From positions 62,001 through 126,000 of the forward strand of contig DASZAN010000032.1 of NCBI GenBank assembly GCA_035945115.1: a stretch of 64,000 nucleotides of DNA. Direction: 5' to 3'. The DNA comes from DAHUYF01 sp035945115 (GTDB taxonomy: Bacteria > Pseudomonadota > Alphaproteobacteria > ATCC43930 > CGMCC-115725). Positions 1-7,934 of the stretch are shown in pieces. The notes below the pieces were generated by a model. It had not been told where the DNA came from. It worked only from the letters and a program-made list of their open reading frames with translations, and did not search any database. Numbering within the stretch: the stretch's first letter is position 1; the number at the start of each line of letters is the position of its first letter. Made by a program: the position numbers and the translations under genes.

Positions 1-273
1 GGCGATATCGGCTTGCTCGGCACCAAGGTCGGCGAAGAAGCGCTCGAGGGTTACGTTGTTTACGTCGGCGGCGGCGCCGGCGCCGAACGTGGCTTGGGCC
101 GCGAAATTTATCCGGCGCTCGCCATGGCGGACGTGCCGCGCCGCGTCGAAGGCTTGCTGCGCGCCTATCTCGCCCACCGCCTTGCGCAACAATCCTTCCA
201 CGACTTCGCCGCATCGCACGAATTGAACGAGCTGCGCCGGCTTGCGGAAGCGGCGCTCGCGGCGGCCAACTGA
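1..273 (+). CDS. nitrite/sulfite reductase hemoprotein, C-terminal end (partial)
   Basis: Only the last 90 residues lie in the window, and the 5' end is outside. The visible part (GDIGLLGTKVGEEALEGY, then VYVGGGAGAERGLGREIYPA, then a helical tail) resembles the C-terminus of siroheme/4Fe-4S nitrite and sulfite reductases (NirA/CysI/NirB superfamily), which carry out six-electron reduction of nitrite or sulfite in the cytoplasm. The iron-sulfur/siroheme cysteines are upstream and cannot be checked, so nitrite and sulfite cannot be told apart here. The stop is 3 bases before the next start. With the flavoprotein and siroheme synthase genes that follow, it forms one assimilatory reductase operon. 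Confidence 0.72.
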   Translation, partial: GDIGLLGTKVGEEALEGYVVYVGGGAGAERGLGREIYPALAMADVPRRVEGLLRAYLAHRLAQQSFHDFAASHELNELRRLAEAALAAAN

Positions 274-276
274 GTC

Positions 277-1887
277 ATGAGCTACATCGCGCCAATCATT
301 CCCGAGAACGCGCCCTTTACCGCGGCACAGCGCGCTTGGCTCAACGGCTGGCTCGCGGCTTATCTCGGGCCGGCCGGCGCCGCTAATGCGCCCGCCTCAT
401 CGATCGCACCCGCTGCAGCGCCCGAAGCGGTCGAAGATTTTCCCTGGCACGATCCGAGCGTGGCGCTCGACGAAAGGCTGCGGCTCGCGGAGGGCCGCGC
501 GCCGGCGCGCCTTCTCATGGCGGCGATGGCGCAGCTCGATTGCGGTCAGTGCGGCTATCTCTGTGAGACTTACGCCGAGGCACTGGCAAGCGGCGCCGAG
601 AAGAGCCTCACGCGCTGCGTGCCCGGCGGCAAGGAGACGGCAAGGGTGTTGAAGGAACTGATCGAAGCCCCACCGGTCGCTACTCGCCCCGCCTCACGCC
701 AACCCTCTCCGCCCCCCGGGGCGGAGAGGGAGGGGCCCGCCGCGCAGCGGCGGGAGGGTGAGGTGGGGGCTGGCGCACGCGGGACCGCGCCGGCCCGCTT
801 CGATCGCGCGCTCAAGCTCAACCGCGACGGCTCGGAGAAGGACACCCGCCACGTCGTCTTTCGCCTCGACAGGTCAGATCTCGCTTACGAGGTGGGCGAC
901 AGTTTCGGCGTCCATGCCGCCAATTGCCCGGAGCTCGTCGAGGCGGTGATCGAGCGCTTGGGCGGGCGCGGCGGCGACGACGTCGATTGCCCCGACGGTA
1001 CGCGCTGCAGCTTGCGCGAAGCGTTGACGCTCGTCTGCGACATCGCGCGGCCGTCGGACGAAGCGGTCGAAGTGCTCGCCTCGCGCGCACCCGATCAGGA
1101 CGAGTCGCAGCGGCTACAGGCGCTCGCCGAAGGCTATCCCGGCGCGCAGCCGGAAGACGCGGACCTTCTCGATTTACTGCTCGCCTTCCCCTCGGCGCGG
1201 CCACCGGTGCAGGAGCTGGTCTCGGCGCTGGGCGTCCTCCAGCCGCGGCTTTATTCGATCGCCTCGTCGCCGAAAATGGTTCGCGGCGAGGTCCATCTCA
1301 CCGTCGCGGCGGTGCGCTACGAAAAGCACGGGCGCCGCCGCAAGGGCGTGGCCTCGACCTTCCTCGCCGAGCGCGCCGCGCCCGGCGCGGCGGTGCCGGC
1401 TTTCATTCGGCGCGCCCACGACTTTCGCCTGCCGCCCGATCATGATGCGCCCATCATCATGATCGGTCCGGGGACGGGCGTGGCGCCGTTTCGCGCCTTC
1501 CTCCAAGAGCGTCGTGCCGTCGGCGCGCGCGGTCGCAACTGGCTCTTCTTCGGCGATCAGCACCGGGCTTCGGATTTCCTCTACGAGGCGGAATTCGCGG
1601 CATATCATCGCGACGGACTCTTGGCCCAGCTCGATCTCGCCTTCTCGCGCGATCAGCGGGAGCGCGTCTACGTCCAGCACCGCATGCGCGAGCGTTCGGC
1701 CGAGCTCTGGTCGTGGCTCGCGGAGGGCGCGCATCTCTTCATTTGCGGCGCGCAGGCGATGGCGCGCGATGTCGACGCGGCGCTGGCGGCGATCATCGCC
1801 CGGCAAGGCAAGATGAGCCTCGGCGCCGCCAAGACCTATCTCGCCACGCTGGCGCGCCAGCAACGCTACCAACGCGACGTCTACTGA
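277..1887 (+). CDS. sulfite/nitrite reductase flavoprotein (CysJ-like) without flavodoxin domain
   Basis: 536 aa. The C-terminal ~350 residues form a CysJ/cytochrome P450 reductase-type FAD/NADPH module: the FAD motif RLYSIASSP is near residue 326 and the pyridine-nucleotide motif GPGTGVAPFRAF lies further on. It should pass electrons from NADPH to the hemoprotein encoded just upstream. The usual N-terminal flavodoxin (FMN) domain of CysJ is absent. Instead residues ~85-120 carry Cys89, Cys92, Cys96 and Cys114 (DCGQCGYLC...C), a pattern fitting a small 4Fe-4S domain. Residues ~139-168 are encoded by a GC-rich repeat that interrupts the domain linker in frame. It starts 3 bases after the preceding stop and is followed 5 bases later by the siroheme synthase gene. 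Sulfite or nitrite specificity is not decidable from this sequence. Confidence 0.85.
   Translation: MSYIAPIIPENAPFTAAQRAWLNGWLAAYLGPAGAANAPASSIAPAAAPEAVEDFPWHDPSVALDERLRLAEGRAPARLLMAAMAQLDCGQCGYLCETYAEALASGAEKSLTRCVPGGKETARVLKELIEAPPVATRPASRQPSPPPGAEREGPAAQRREGEVGAGARGTAPARFDRALKLNRDGSEKDTRHVVFRLDRSDLAYEVGDSFGVHAANCPELVEAVIERLGGRGGDDVDCPDGTRCSLREALTLVCDIARPSDEAVEVLASRAPDQDESQRLQALAEGYPGAQPEDADLLDLLLAFPSARPPVQELVSALGVLQPRLYSIASSPKMVRGEVHLTVAAVRYEKHGRRRKGVASTFLAERAAPGAAVPAFIRRAHDFRLPPDHDAPIIMIGPGTGVAPFRAFLQERRAVGARGRNWLFFGDQHRASDFLYEAEFAAYHRDGLLAQLDLAFSRDQRERVYVQHRMRERSAELWSWLAEGAHLFICGAQAMARDVDAALAAIIARQGKMSLGAAKTYLATLARQQRYQRDVY
700..770 (+). repeat. GC-rich palindromic repeat inside a coding sequence
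   Basis: The segment contains a GGGGCGGAGAGGGAGGGGCC block followed by a GCCGC/GCGGC hairpin and GGGAGGGTGAGG. The same block order occurs twice in the non-coding DNA at 2590-2735. Here it sits inside the reductase flavoprotein gene and stays open in frame, encoding a low-complexity Pro/Gly/Glu/Arg linker. It looks like a dispersed REP-like element that entered a domain junction. Confidence 0.7.
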
Positions 1888-1892
1888 GAGCC

Positions 1893-2570
1893 ATGGATTA
1901 TTTCCCCGTCTTCCTCGATCTCAAGGGCCGGCGCGCGCTCGTCGTGGGCGGCGGCGAGACGGCGTTCGAGAAAGCGATGCGGCTCAGGCATGCCGGCGCC
2001 GCGGTCGGGATCATCGCGCCGCGCCTCTCTCCCACGCTCGCCCGTGCCGCGCGGGAGGGCGAGATCGAGCATCTTGCGCCCGGCTTCGCGCGGTCGCTGC
2101 TTGACGGCGCTGCGCTCGTCATCGTCGCCGATGAGTGTCTGGCGGTGCGCGAGAAGGTCGCCGCGGCGGCGCGCGCCCGCGGCATCCCCGTCAACGTCGT
2201 TGACGACGCGGTGCTCTCGAGCTGCATCATGCCGGCGATCGTCGAGCGACCGCCTATCACCTTCGCCATCGCCACCGGTGGACGGGCGCCGCTGCTCGCG
2301 ACCTTGCTCAAGCGATGGCTCGATGCTCGCCTGCCCCTGCGCTTGGGCACCCTGGCGATCCTTGCCGGCCACTTCCGCCCGCTCGTCAGGCGCAAACTGC
2401 GCGACCCGTTGCTGCGCCGGCGCTTCTGGGAGCGCGTCTTCGGCGGCGATGTCGCGGCACTCGCGCTCGCCGGCGAACAGGCGGCGGCCGGCGCGGCGTT
2501 GGCGGAGATGCTGGCGCAAGCGGCGAATTCGGCGAGTGGACGCGATCGCGCGGCGCAACGGGTGGCTTAG
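1893..2570 (+). CDS. precorrin-2 dehydrogenase / siroheme synthase N-domain (CysG-N type)
   Basis: 225 aa. The N-terminus MDYFPVFLDLKGRRALVVGG is the NAD-binding start typical of the CysG N-terminal domain (Met8p family), which oxidises precorrin-2 to sirohydrochlorin and inserts iron. A VVDDAVLSSCIMPAIVERPP stretch and ITFAIATGGRAPLLA match the central family motifs. It stops after the dehydrogenase/chelatase part: the SAM-dependent uroporphyrinogen methyltransferase domain of full CysG is missing, so that activity must be encoded elsewhere. The start at 1893 was chosen because it begins exactly at the family N-terminus, 5 bases after the flavoprotein stop. It supplies siroheme for the reductase of the same operon. 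Confidence 0.88.
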   Translation: MDYFPVFLDLKGRRALVVGGGETAFEKAMRLRHAGAAVGIIAPRLSPTLARAAREGEIEHLAPGFARSLLDGAALVIVADECLAVREKVAAAARARGIPVNVVDDAVLSSCIMPAIVERPPITFAIATGGRAPLLATLLKRWLDARLPLRLGTLAILAGHFRPLVRRKLRDPLLRRRFWERVFGGDVAALALAGEQAAAGAALAEMLAQAANSASGRDRAAQRVA

Positions 2571-2589
2571 AAATCGAAGGCGCCATCCG

Positions 2590-2735
2590 TCGCTCGCTCC
2601 CCCTCACCCTCCCATCGCGTCGCGATGGGCCCCTCCCTCTCCCACGGTGGGGAGAGGGATAAGCGGCGCCGTTCTCCTCGCGGGAGAGGGAGGGGCCCGC
2701 GGCGAAGCGGCGGGAAGGTGAGGGGGCGGATCGCG
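2590..2735. repeat. pair of GC-rich REP-like repeats in inverted orientation
   Basis: The first unit reads CCCTCACCCTCCC, a GC hairpin, then GGGCCCCTCCCTCTCCC. The second unit is its inverted counterpart: GGGAGAGGGAGGGGCCC, a GCGGCGAAGCGGC hairpin, then GGGAAGGTGAGGG. The two can pair into one long stem. They lie between convergent genes (siroheme synthase and argB), where such structures may serve as a bidirectional terminator. A third copy lies inside the gene at 277-1887. Confidence 0.75.
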
Positions 2736-2759
2736 AAAGTGAGGAGTAGGGCGGCTCGC

Positions 2760-3662
2760 TCAGCTCTGGCGGCGAATGAGCGTGCCGGCACCTTCGGCGA
2801 AGAGCTCGAGCAGGATCGCGTGCGGCACGCGGCCGTCGATGATGACGGCGGCCTCGACGCCGCCCTCGACCGCATCGATGCAGGTCTCGATCTTGGGGAT
2901 CATGCCGCCCTGGATCGTGCCGTCGGCGATGAGCGCGCGCGCGTCGGCAACGCTCACCTCGTGGATGAGCCGCTTCTCCTTGTCGAGGACGCCGGTGACG
3001 TCGGTAAGGAGGAGCAGGCGCGTCGCCTTCACCGCCGCGGCGACCGCGCCCGCCGCGGTGTCGGCGTTGATGTTGTAGGTCTCGCCGGGACCCCCGACGC
3101 CGATCGGTGCGATCACGGGAATGATCGCCGAGCGCTCGAAGAGCGCCAGCACGCCGGCATTGATCGCCTGCGGCTCGCCGACGAAGCCGAGATCGAGCAC
3201 CTTCTCGATGTGGCTCCCGGGATCGCGCTTGCTGCGGGTGAGCTTCCGCGCCTTGATGAGATCGGCGTCCTTGCCGGAGAGCCCGATCGCCGAGCCGCCG
3301 GCGGCGTTGATCGCCTGCACGAGCTGTTTGTTGATCGAGCCCGAGAGCACCATCTCGACGATCTCGACGGTGTCGCGGTCGGTGACGCGCAGCCCGTCGA
3401 TGAAGGAGCTCTTGATCTTGAGCCGCTCCAGCATTTGCCCGATCTGCGGCCCGCCGCCATGGACGACGATCGGGTTCATGCCGATCTGCTTCAAGAGCAC
3501 CACGTCCTGCGCGAAGAGATCGGCCAAGTGCTCGTCGCCCATGGCGTGCCCGCCATATTTGACGACGATGGTCTTGCCGGCATAGCGGCGCATATAGGGA
3601 AGCGCCGCCGCCAAGGTGGCGGCCTTGCTCGCGGGATCGAGGGTGGCGGGCTTCGCGCTCAT
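2760..3662 (-). CDS. argB: acetylglutamate kinase
   Basis: 300 aa, the normal length for ArgB. It phosphorylates N-acetylglutamate, the second step of arginine synthesis, in the cytoplasm. Family motifs are visible: KTIVVKYGGHAMGD near residue 30 (nucleotide and phosphate binding lysine), VVHGGGPQIGQML near 67, the central GLRVTDRDTVEIVEMVLSG, and NINADTAAGAVAAAV. The C-terminal HAILLELF-AEGAGTLI motif is the usual family end. In many alphaproteobacteria argB directly follows engB; here 1.5 kb separates them. Confidence 0.97.
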   Translation of the reverse strand: MSAKPATLDPASKAATLAAALPYMRRYAGKTIVVKYGGHAMGDEHLADLFAQDVVLLKQIGMNPIVVHGGGPQIGQMLERLKIKSSFIDGLRVTDRDTVEIVEMVLSGSINKQLVQAINAAGGSAIGLSGKDADLIKARKLTRSKRDPGSHIEKVLDLGFVGEPQAINAGVLALFERSAIIPVIAPIGVGGPGETYNINADTAAGAVAAAVKATRLLLLTDVTGVLDKEKRLIHEVSVADARALIADGTIQGGMIPKIETCIDAVEGGVEAAVIIDGRVPHAILLELFAEGAGTLIRRQS

Positions 3663-3714
3663 CGCGGCGCACTTTAGGGCAAGCTTCAGTCAGATGGAAT
3701 CGGCATTCTCTTCA

Positions 3715-3805
3715 TCCGCCATTCCCGCGAAAGGGAGAACGAGAACCATCGCACATCGCTTGCCCTAGGCATCCGCCTTCGCGGGGGCGACGACGGAGAA
3801 TGCTT
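3715..3805. repeat. decayed dispersed palindrome
   Basis: The CCGCCATTCCCGCGAAAGGG stretch and, about 50 bases later, CCGCCTTCGCGGGGGCGACGA are the two arms of a familiar genomic repeat type (ATTCCCGC...GCGGGAAT class). The arms are imperfect and the centre has diverged. It lies just upstream of argB, between it and the unknown gene ending at 3828. Confidence 0.45.
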
Positions 3806-3827
3806 CCGTGCAAACGCGATCGGACGC

Positions 3828-4403
3828 CTATCGCGCGTCGGTCCAGCTTTCCGAGAAGGCAAGTGCGCTCGTACTGAAGGGACGGCCTTCGCGTTCGGTC
3901 GGCCACGACTTGCCTTTGGCTTCGACGCCGTTCCGGGAGAGCCGCGTTCCGAGCGCCGGGATCAAGAGCGTGCACACTCCGTAGCGCCGGCCGCCGGTGT
4001 TGGGCTGGGTGTGAATCAGCAAGGGCTCGCCAATCTCGTACCAGGTGAGCGTGATGTCCTCTCCCGGCGCGACGGCGCGCTCGGTCCAGAAATAGTGCGG
4101 ATCGCCGGACTTGGAAAACTCGGCCTCGGTGACCGGGATCGACTGATCCTGGAGCTCATTGTTGAGCATCCCCTGCACGGTCGACTGCAACCAGCGCGCC
4201 ATCGCGATGTTGTCGGAGTAGATGCGCCAGCGATTCTCGGTCAGTTCGCTTTTGACGTAGAGCACGTGGCCCGGACCGGCCGGACACAGGATGATGCGCC
4301 AGAAGCTCGCGTTGGTGGTGATCGGATCACCGTTCTTGGCGCTCAAGCGAACGAATGGGTTCTCGCCCGTCAAGATGACGCGGTTGGGGTCTGCGGTCGT
4401 CAT
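3828..4403 (-). CDS. hypothetical protein, 191 aa
   Basis: Not recognised. It begins MTTADPNRVILTGENPFVRL and has no signal peptide or membrane segment. The middle is rich in aromatic residues and beta-strand-like stretches (WRIILCPAGPGHVLYVKSEL; HYFWTERAVAPGEDITLTWY). This is compatible with a soluble beta-rich fold, but there is no catalytic motif I can name. The open frame has normal GC-rich third positions, so it is probably a real gene. It lies with the cupin gene in the segment separating engB from argB, and the two may have arrived together. Confidence 0.6.
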   Translation of the reverse strand: MTTADPNRVILTGENPFVRLSAKNGDPITTNASFWRIILCPAGPGHVLYVKSELTENRWRIYSDNIAMARWLQSTVQGMLNNELQDQSIPVTEAEFSKSGDPHYFWTERAVAPGEDITLTWYEIGEPLLIHTQPNTGGRRYGVCTLLIPALGTRLSRNGVEAKGKSWPTEREGRPFSTSALAFSESWTDAR

Positions 4404-4679
4404 GGCAATTTTGCCTCCATCAGAAACTGGTAGTTGAGGCGCGCGAAGGTGGCGGCATCCACGGTAACCCCGGCGAAATCGGCGCGGGCTATATCTAGAT
4501 GACGTCCCGGCGCCCGGCGGTGCGTCCGGTGACGATCCCGAACAGCCGCTATTTCATGCCGCTGCTGGCGTTGATCGCGGCCCGCGGTGCCGACAGCCCC
4601 GCCGTCGGCAGCCACCGACTCGGCGAGCGGCGCTTTGAGTAGGGGTAGGATCGCCGCAGTCGCTCTGAAGGCGCGATAC
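4404..4679. other. 276-bp segment without a confident gene
   Basis: On the minus strand an open stretch ends in GVTVDAATFARLNYQFLMEA, ending in a stop just before the 191-aa gene; it could be the tail of a degraded gene. On the plus strand 4499-4642 encodes a 47-aa frame starting MTSRRPAVRPVTIPNSRYFM. Neither has a clear ribosome binding site or a recognisable family. Confidence 0.3.
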
Positions 4680-5096
4680 TTACCGATCGCCAGCCGGCGG
4701 GTCGACCGCCACCGTACCCATCTTCGCCGGCACGGAGACTTCGAGAATCTCCATGTCGTCCGACGTGAGTGTCTCGTTGTGCCGCATGCCGCCAGGTATG
4801 AACACCGAGTCACCGGCGGTGCAGTGAAGTTTGGTGCCGTCCTCGAATTCGAGGTCGAGAAAGCCCTTCAGCACATAAACGAACTGAGCATCGCAGACAT
4901 GGTAATGCCAGCCGGTCGGCTCGGTCATGCCCTTCTTGATCGAGGTTATCTGCGCGCGCATGAAGCCGCTGGTCGCGTCTGACACGCCGAGATCGCGGTA
5001 TTCGGCGAAGCTGCGGCGCCCTCGAACAAGGGGTGCGGTCGCCGGCGTGCTGTAGGCGAGCTTCGCTTTTTGCTTGTCAGTCGCATCATTTGCCAC
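4680..5096 (-). CDS. cupin domain protein
   Basis: 138 aa from a GTG start at 5096, chosen because GGGAGGGAC precedes it on the coding strand; an upstream extension would be out of character. The cupin core shows GWHYHVCDAQFVYVLKGFLD and GDSVFIPGGMRHNE: motif 1 contains His-x-His and later acidic/aromatic residues, and motif 2 contains the conserved PxGxxH. This suggests a single-domain metal-binding beta barrel. Substrate and reaction cannot be inferred. It is transcribed away from engB. Confidence 0.82.
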   Translation of the reverse strand: MANDATDKQKAKLAYSTPATAPLVRGRRSFAEYRDLGVSDATSGFMRAQITSIKKGMTEPTGWHYHVCDAQFVYVLKGFLDLEFEDGTKLHCTAGDSVFIPGGMRHNETLTSDDMEILEVSVPAKMGTVAVDPPAGDR

Positions 5097-5216
5097 GTGT
5101 CCCTCCCTTTGTCCTCTGGGCGCGAAGTTAACGATAACGATTCCGGCAAACAAGTTTGCAGCTGACCGGGGCCGGACCGCCACGGCCGGCGGGGATCACG
5201 CGTTGGACTTCATCTA

Positions 5217-5894
5217 CTAGCTCGCCAGCGCGGCAATGCTGGCGCGGAGTGCGGCGATGCCCAATCCGTCGTGCGCGCTTGTCAGATGGATCGTCGGATG
5301 CGCCGCCACATGCGTTGCCAGCTCCGCCGCGGTCGCCGCGGCTCGGCGCTGCAGCTCGGCGGCACGCACCTTGTCGATCTTGGTAAGCACGAGCTGATAG
5401 GAGACGCCGGTCTCGTCCAGCATCGCCATGATCGGTCGGTCGGCCTCCTTGATGCCGTGGCGCGCATCAATGAGCAGCAGCACGCGGCGGAGCGTCGGCC
5501 GGCCCTTGAGATAACGCTCGGTGAGCTTGGTCCAGCCCGCCACCTTGGCCTTCGAGGCTACGGCGAAACCATAGCCGGGCAGATCGACCAGCATCAGCCG
5601 TTCCGCGAGCGAGAAAAAATTGAGCTGCTGCGTGCGGCCGGGCGTGTGCGAGATGCGGGCGAGCGTGCGCCGTCCGGTGAGAGCGTTGACGAGGCTCGAC
5701 TTCCCCACATTCGAGCGCCCAGCAAAAGCGATCTCGGGAAGGTGCGCCGGCGGAAGCGCCGCGTCGCTCGGCGCGCCGGCGACGAAGTCGCAGGATTGTG
5801 CGAAGAGGTGCCGGCCCTTTTCTTCCGCATCGGCGTCGGGCGCGCTGTCGGGCGGAAATACCGCGGCCGCCTCGCGCAGAGACGAGGCCGTCAC
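5217..5894 (-). CDS. engB: ribosome biogenesis GTP-binding protein EngB/YihA
   Basis: 225 aa. The P-loop is GRSNVGKSSL (residues 59-68), switch I region has HTPGRTQQLNFF, the G3 motif is DLPGYGFA, and G4 is TKID. EngB GTPases help late assembly of the 50S ribosomal subunit. The gene starts 4 bases after the yidC stop on the same strand, so it is the last clear member of the rpmH-rnpA-yidD-yidC-engB operon. The N-terminus is about 20 residues longer than E. coli YihA, as is common in alphaproteobacteria. Confidence 0.96.
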   Translation of the reverse strand: MTASSLREAAAVFPPDSAPDADAEEKGRHLFAQSCDFVAGAPSDAALPPAHLPEIAFAGRSNVGKSSLVNALTGRRTLARISHTPGRTQQLNFFSLAERLMLVDLPGYGFAVASKAKVAGWTKLTERYLKGRPTLRRVLLLIDARHGIKEADRPIMAMLDETGVSYQLVLTKIDKVRAAELQRRAAATAAELATHVAAHPTIHLTSAHDGLGIAALRASIAALAS

Positions 5895-5898
5895 GACC

Positions 5899-7656
5899 TC
5901 AGACGTGTGCCGGCGCCGCCGCGGCGCGGCGCATGATGAACCATTGCTGCGCGAACGAGAGCAGGTTGTTCCAGGCCCAATAGATGACGAGGCCCGCCGG
6001 GAACTGCGCCAGCATATAGGTGAAGACGAAGGGGAGGATCATGAACATCTTCGCCTGCACCGGATCGGGCGGCGTCGGATTGAGCTTCTGCGTCAGGTAC
6101 ATCGTGATGCCCATGATGATGGGCCAAAGGCCGATATGGAGAAAGGCGAGCTCCGGCGGCAGCGTGAAGGGCAGCAGGCCGAAGAGATTGATGAAGCTGG
6201 TGGGATCGGGTGCCGAGAGATCATGGATCCAACCGTAGAACGGCGCCTGGCGCATCTCGATGGTGACGTAGAGCACCTTGTAGAGCGAGAAGAACACGGG
6301 GATCTGGATGACGATCGGCAGACACCCCGCCGCGGGATTGGCGCCGACGCGCTTATAGAGCGCCATCATTTCCTGATTGAGCCGCGCCTTGTCGTCGCCG
6401 AAGCGCTCGCGCAGCTTCTGCATCTCCGGCTGCAGCAGCTTCATCTTGCTCATGGCGCGGTAGGATTTGTTGGCCAGCGGGAAGAAGATGAGCTTGATGA
6501 TGAGCGTCAGCAGCAGAATCGAGAGACCGAAGCTGCCGTGCTGGCCCGCGAAGAGATGCTTCGAGAAGAAATCGAGCGCCAGGAAGATCGGCTTGGTGAT
6601 CCAGTAGAACCAGCCGAAATCGATCGCGCGGTCAAATTTGACGTCGCCCAGCTCCGCATCGTAGGCGTCGAGGAGGTGCACTTCCTTGGCGCCGGCAAAG
6701 AGACGGTCGGTCGTGGTGATGCGCTCGTGCGGCGGCACCACATGCTCGGCGCCGGTATAGTCCGCCTGAAAGATCTCGGCCTTGTCGCGATCAAAGCGGA
6801 TGAAGCGCGCCTTCAGCATCTCCGTCTGGTCGGGGATGAGCGACACCAGCCAGTATTTGTCGGTGAATCCCAGCCAGCCGCCATGGGTGGTGAAATTGTG
6901 CGGCTGGTCAGGCTTGAGATCGCTGTATTTGACGCCGTCGTCGAGGCGGCCGTTGAAGACCGCGATTGGCCCCTCATGGAGGATGTAGGTGCTCGAGGTC
7001 ACGGGATTGCCGGTGCGCGAGACGAGGCCGTAAGGAAAGAGCGTCACCGGCTGGTCGCCGGTGTTCTCCACCGTCTGGGTGATGGTGAAGAGGTAGTTGT
7101 CGTCGATCGCGTAGTGCCGGATGAAGCGCAGCCCTTGGCCATTGTCCCAGGTGAGGTCGACCGGCTGATGCGGCGTCAGCACCCCGGCCGAGGCGGTCCA
7201 GCGCGTGTTCTTGTCCGGCAGCTTCAGCGTCGCGCCCGGTGCGCCGACCCAGCCGAACTCGGTGAAATAAGCATGCTCCGAGCCGTCGGGCGACAAGAGT
7301 TCGATATGTGGGCTCTTGGGATCGGTGGTTTCCTTGTATTCGCTGAGGGTCAGGTCGTCGAGCCGCGCGCCCACGAGGTTGATCGTGCCGCTCAACGTTG
7401 GCGTCTTGATCTCGACGCGCTCGCTCTTGCTCGCGGCGATCACCTCCTCGCGAGGCTTCGATGTGGGCACCGCGCTCGCATTGGGCTGTGTCGGCGAGGG
7501 CGCCTGACCCGGCGCCGGGGCTTGGCCAGGCACGGGCTGCGCGGTCTCGGCGGGCGCCGGCGGCTTCGGCGGCGCCGGCGGGAAGAAGTATTGGAAGCCC
7601 ACCATGATCGCGATCGAAAGCGCGATGGCGATGATGATGTTGCGTTGCTGTTCCAT
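5899..7656 (-). CDS. yidC: membrane protein insertase YidC
   Basis: 585 aa. The start at 7656 gives the typical N-terminus MEQQRNIIIAIALSIAIMVG with the first transmembrane helix, then a Pro/Ala-rich linker, the large periplasmic domain (to about residue 350), and the conserved C-terminal insertase core: FFPLANKSYRAMSKMKLLQP, GCLPIVIQIPVFFSLYKVLY, and the last helices with QFPAGLVIYWAWNNLLSF. It inserts and folds inner-membrane proteins alone or with SecYEG. The operon position after yidD and rnpA is standard. Confidence 0.98.
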   Translation of the reverse strand: MEQQRNIIIAIALSIAIMVGFQYFFPPAPPKPPAPAETAQPVPGQAPAPGQAPSPTQPNASAVPTSKPREEVIAASKSERVEIKTPTLSGTINLVGARLDDLTLSEYKETTDPKSPHIELLSPDGSEHAYFTEFGWVGAPGATLKLPDKNTRWTASAGVLTPHQPVDLTWDNGQGLRFIRHYAIDDNYLFTITQTVENTGDQPVTLFPYGLVSRTGNPVTSSTYILHEGPIAVFNGRLDDGVKYSDLKPDQPHNFTTHGGWLGFTDKYWLVSLIPDQTEMLKARFIRFDRDKAEIFQADYTGAEHVVPPHERITTTDRLFAGAKEVHLLDAYDAELGDVKFDRAIDFGWFYWITKPIFLALDFFSKHLFAGQHGSFGLSILLLTLIIKLIFFPLANKSYRAMSKMKLLQPEMQKLRERFGDDKARLNQEMMALYKRVGANPAAGCLPIVIQIPVFFSLYKVLYVTIEMRQAPFYGWIHDLSAPDPTSFINLFGLLPFTLPPELAFLHIGLWPIIMGITMYLTQKLNPTPPDPVQAKMFMILPFVFTYMLAQFPAGLVIYWAWNNLLSFAQQWFIMRRAAAAPAHV

Positions 7657-7670
7657 GGGCGGGCGCGGCC

Positions 7671-7934
7671 TCAGCAGCGATGCCGGTGCATCGGCGCGGG
7701 TGGGACGGGGTCGATGCCGCTGCCGCCCCAGGGGTGGCAGCGCAAGAGCCGGCGGAGCGCGAGCCAGCTGCCGCGGCCGGCGCCGTGCAGCGCAATCGCC
7801 TCGGCGGCATAGATGGAGCAGCTCGGCCAATAGCGGCAGGAAGGCGCCAGCGCCGGCGAGAGGGCAAGCTGATAGGCGCGGATGAGCCCGCGCAGAAGGG
7901 CGCTCAGCAAGGCGTCGCCGGCGGCTCTCGCCAT
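7671..7934 (-). CDS. yidD: membrane protein insertion efficiency factor YidD
   Basis: 87 aa. The family hallmark LIRAYQLALSPALAPSCRYW-PSCSIYAAEAI is present, with the three conserved cysteines of YidD, followed by LRRLLRCHPWGGSGIDPVP. YidD is a small amphipathic protein at the inner membrane that assists YidC-dependent insertion. Its ATG overlaps the rnpA stop codon by one base (TGATG), implying translational coupling, and it ends 14 bases before the yidC start. Confidence 0.96.
   Translation of the reverse strand: MARAAGDALLSALLRGLIRAYQLALSPALAPSCRYWPSCSIYAAEAIALHGAGRGSWLALRRLLRCHPWGGSGIDPVPPAPMHRHRC

Noticed and set aside
2625..3677. 350-codon plus-strand frame over argB
   Set aside because: Shadow frame; argB on the other strand has all family motifs.
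4499..4642. 47-aa plus-strand frame
   Set aside because: No ribosome binding site or family; noted only as part of a gene-poor segment.
5620..7812. 730-codon open frame on the plus strand
   Set aside because: It is antisense to the well-supported yidC gene; the Asp/Glu/Arg-rich composition is the mirror image of GC-rich codons.
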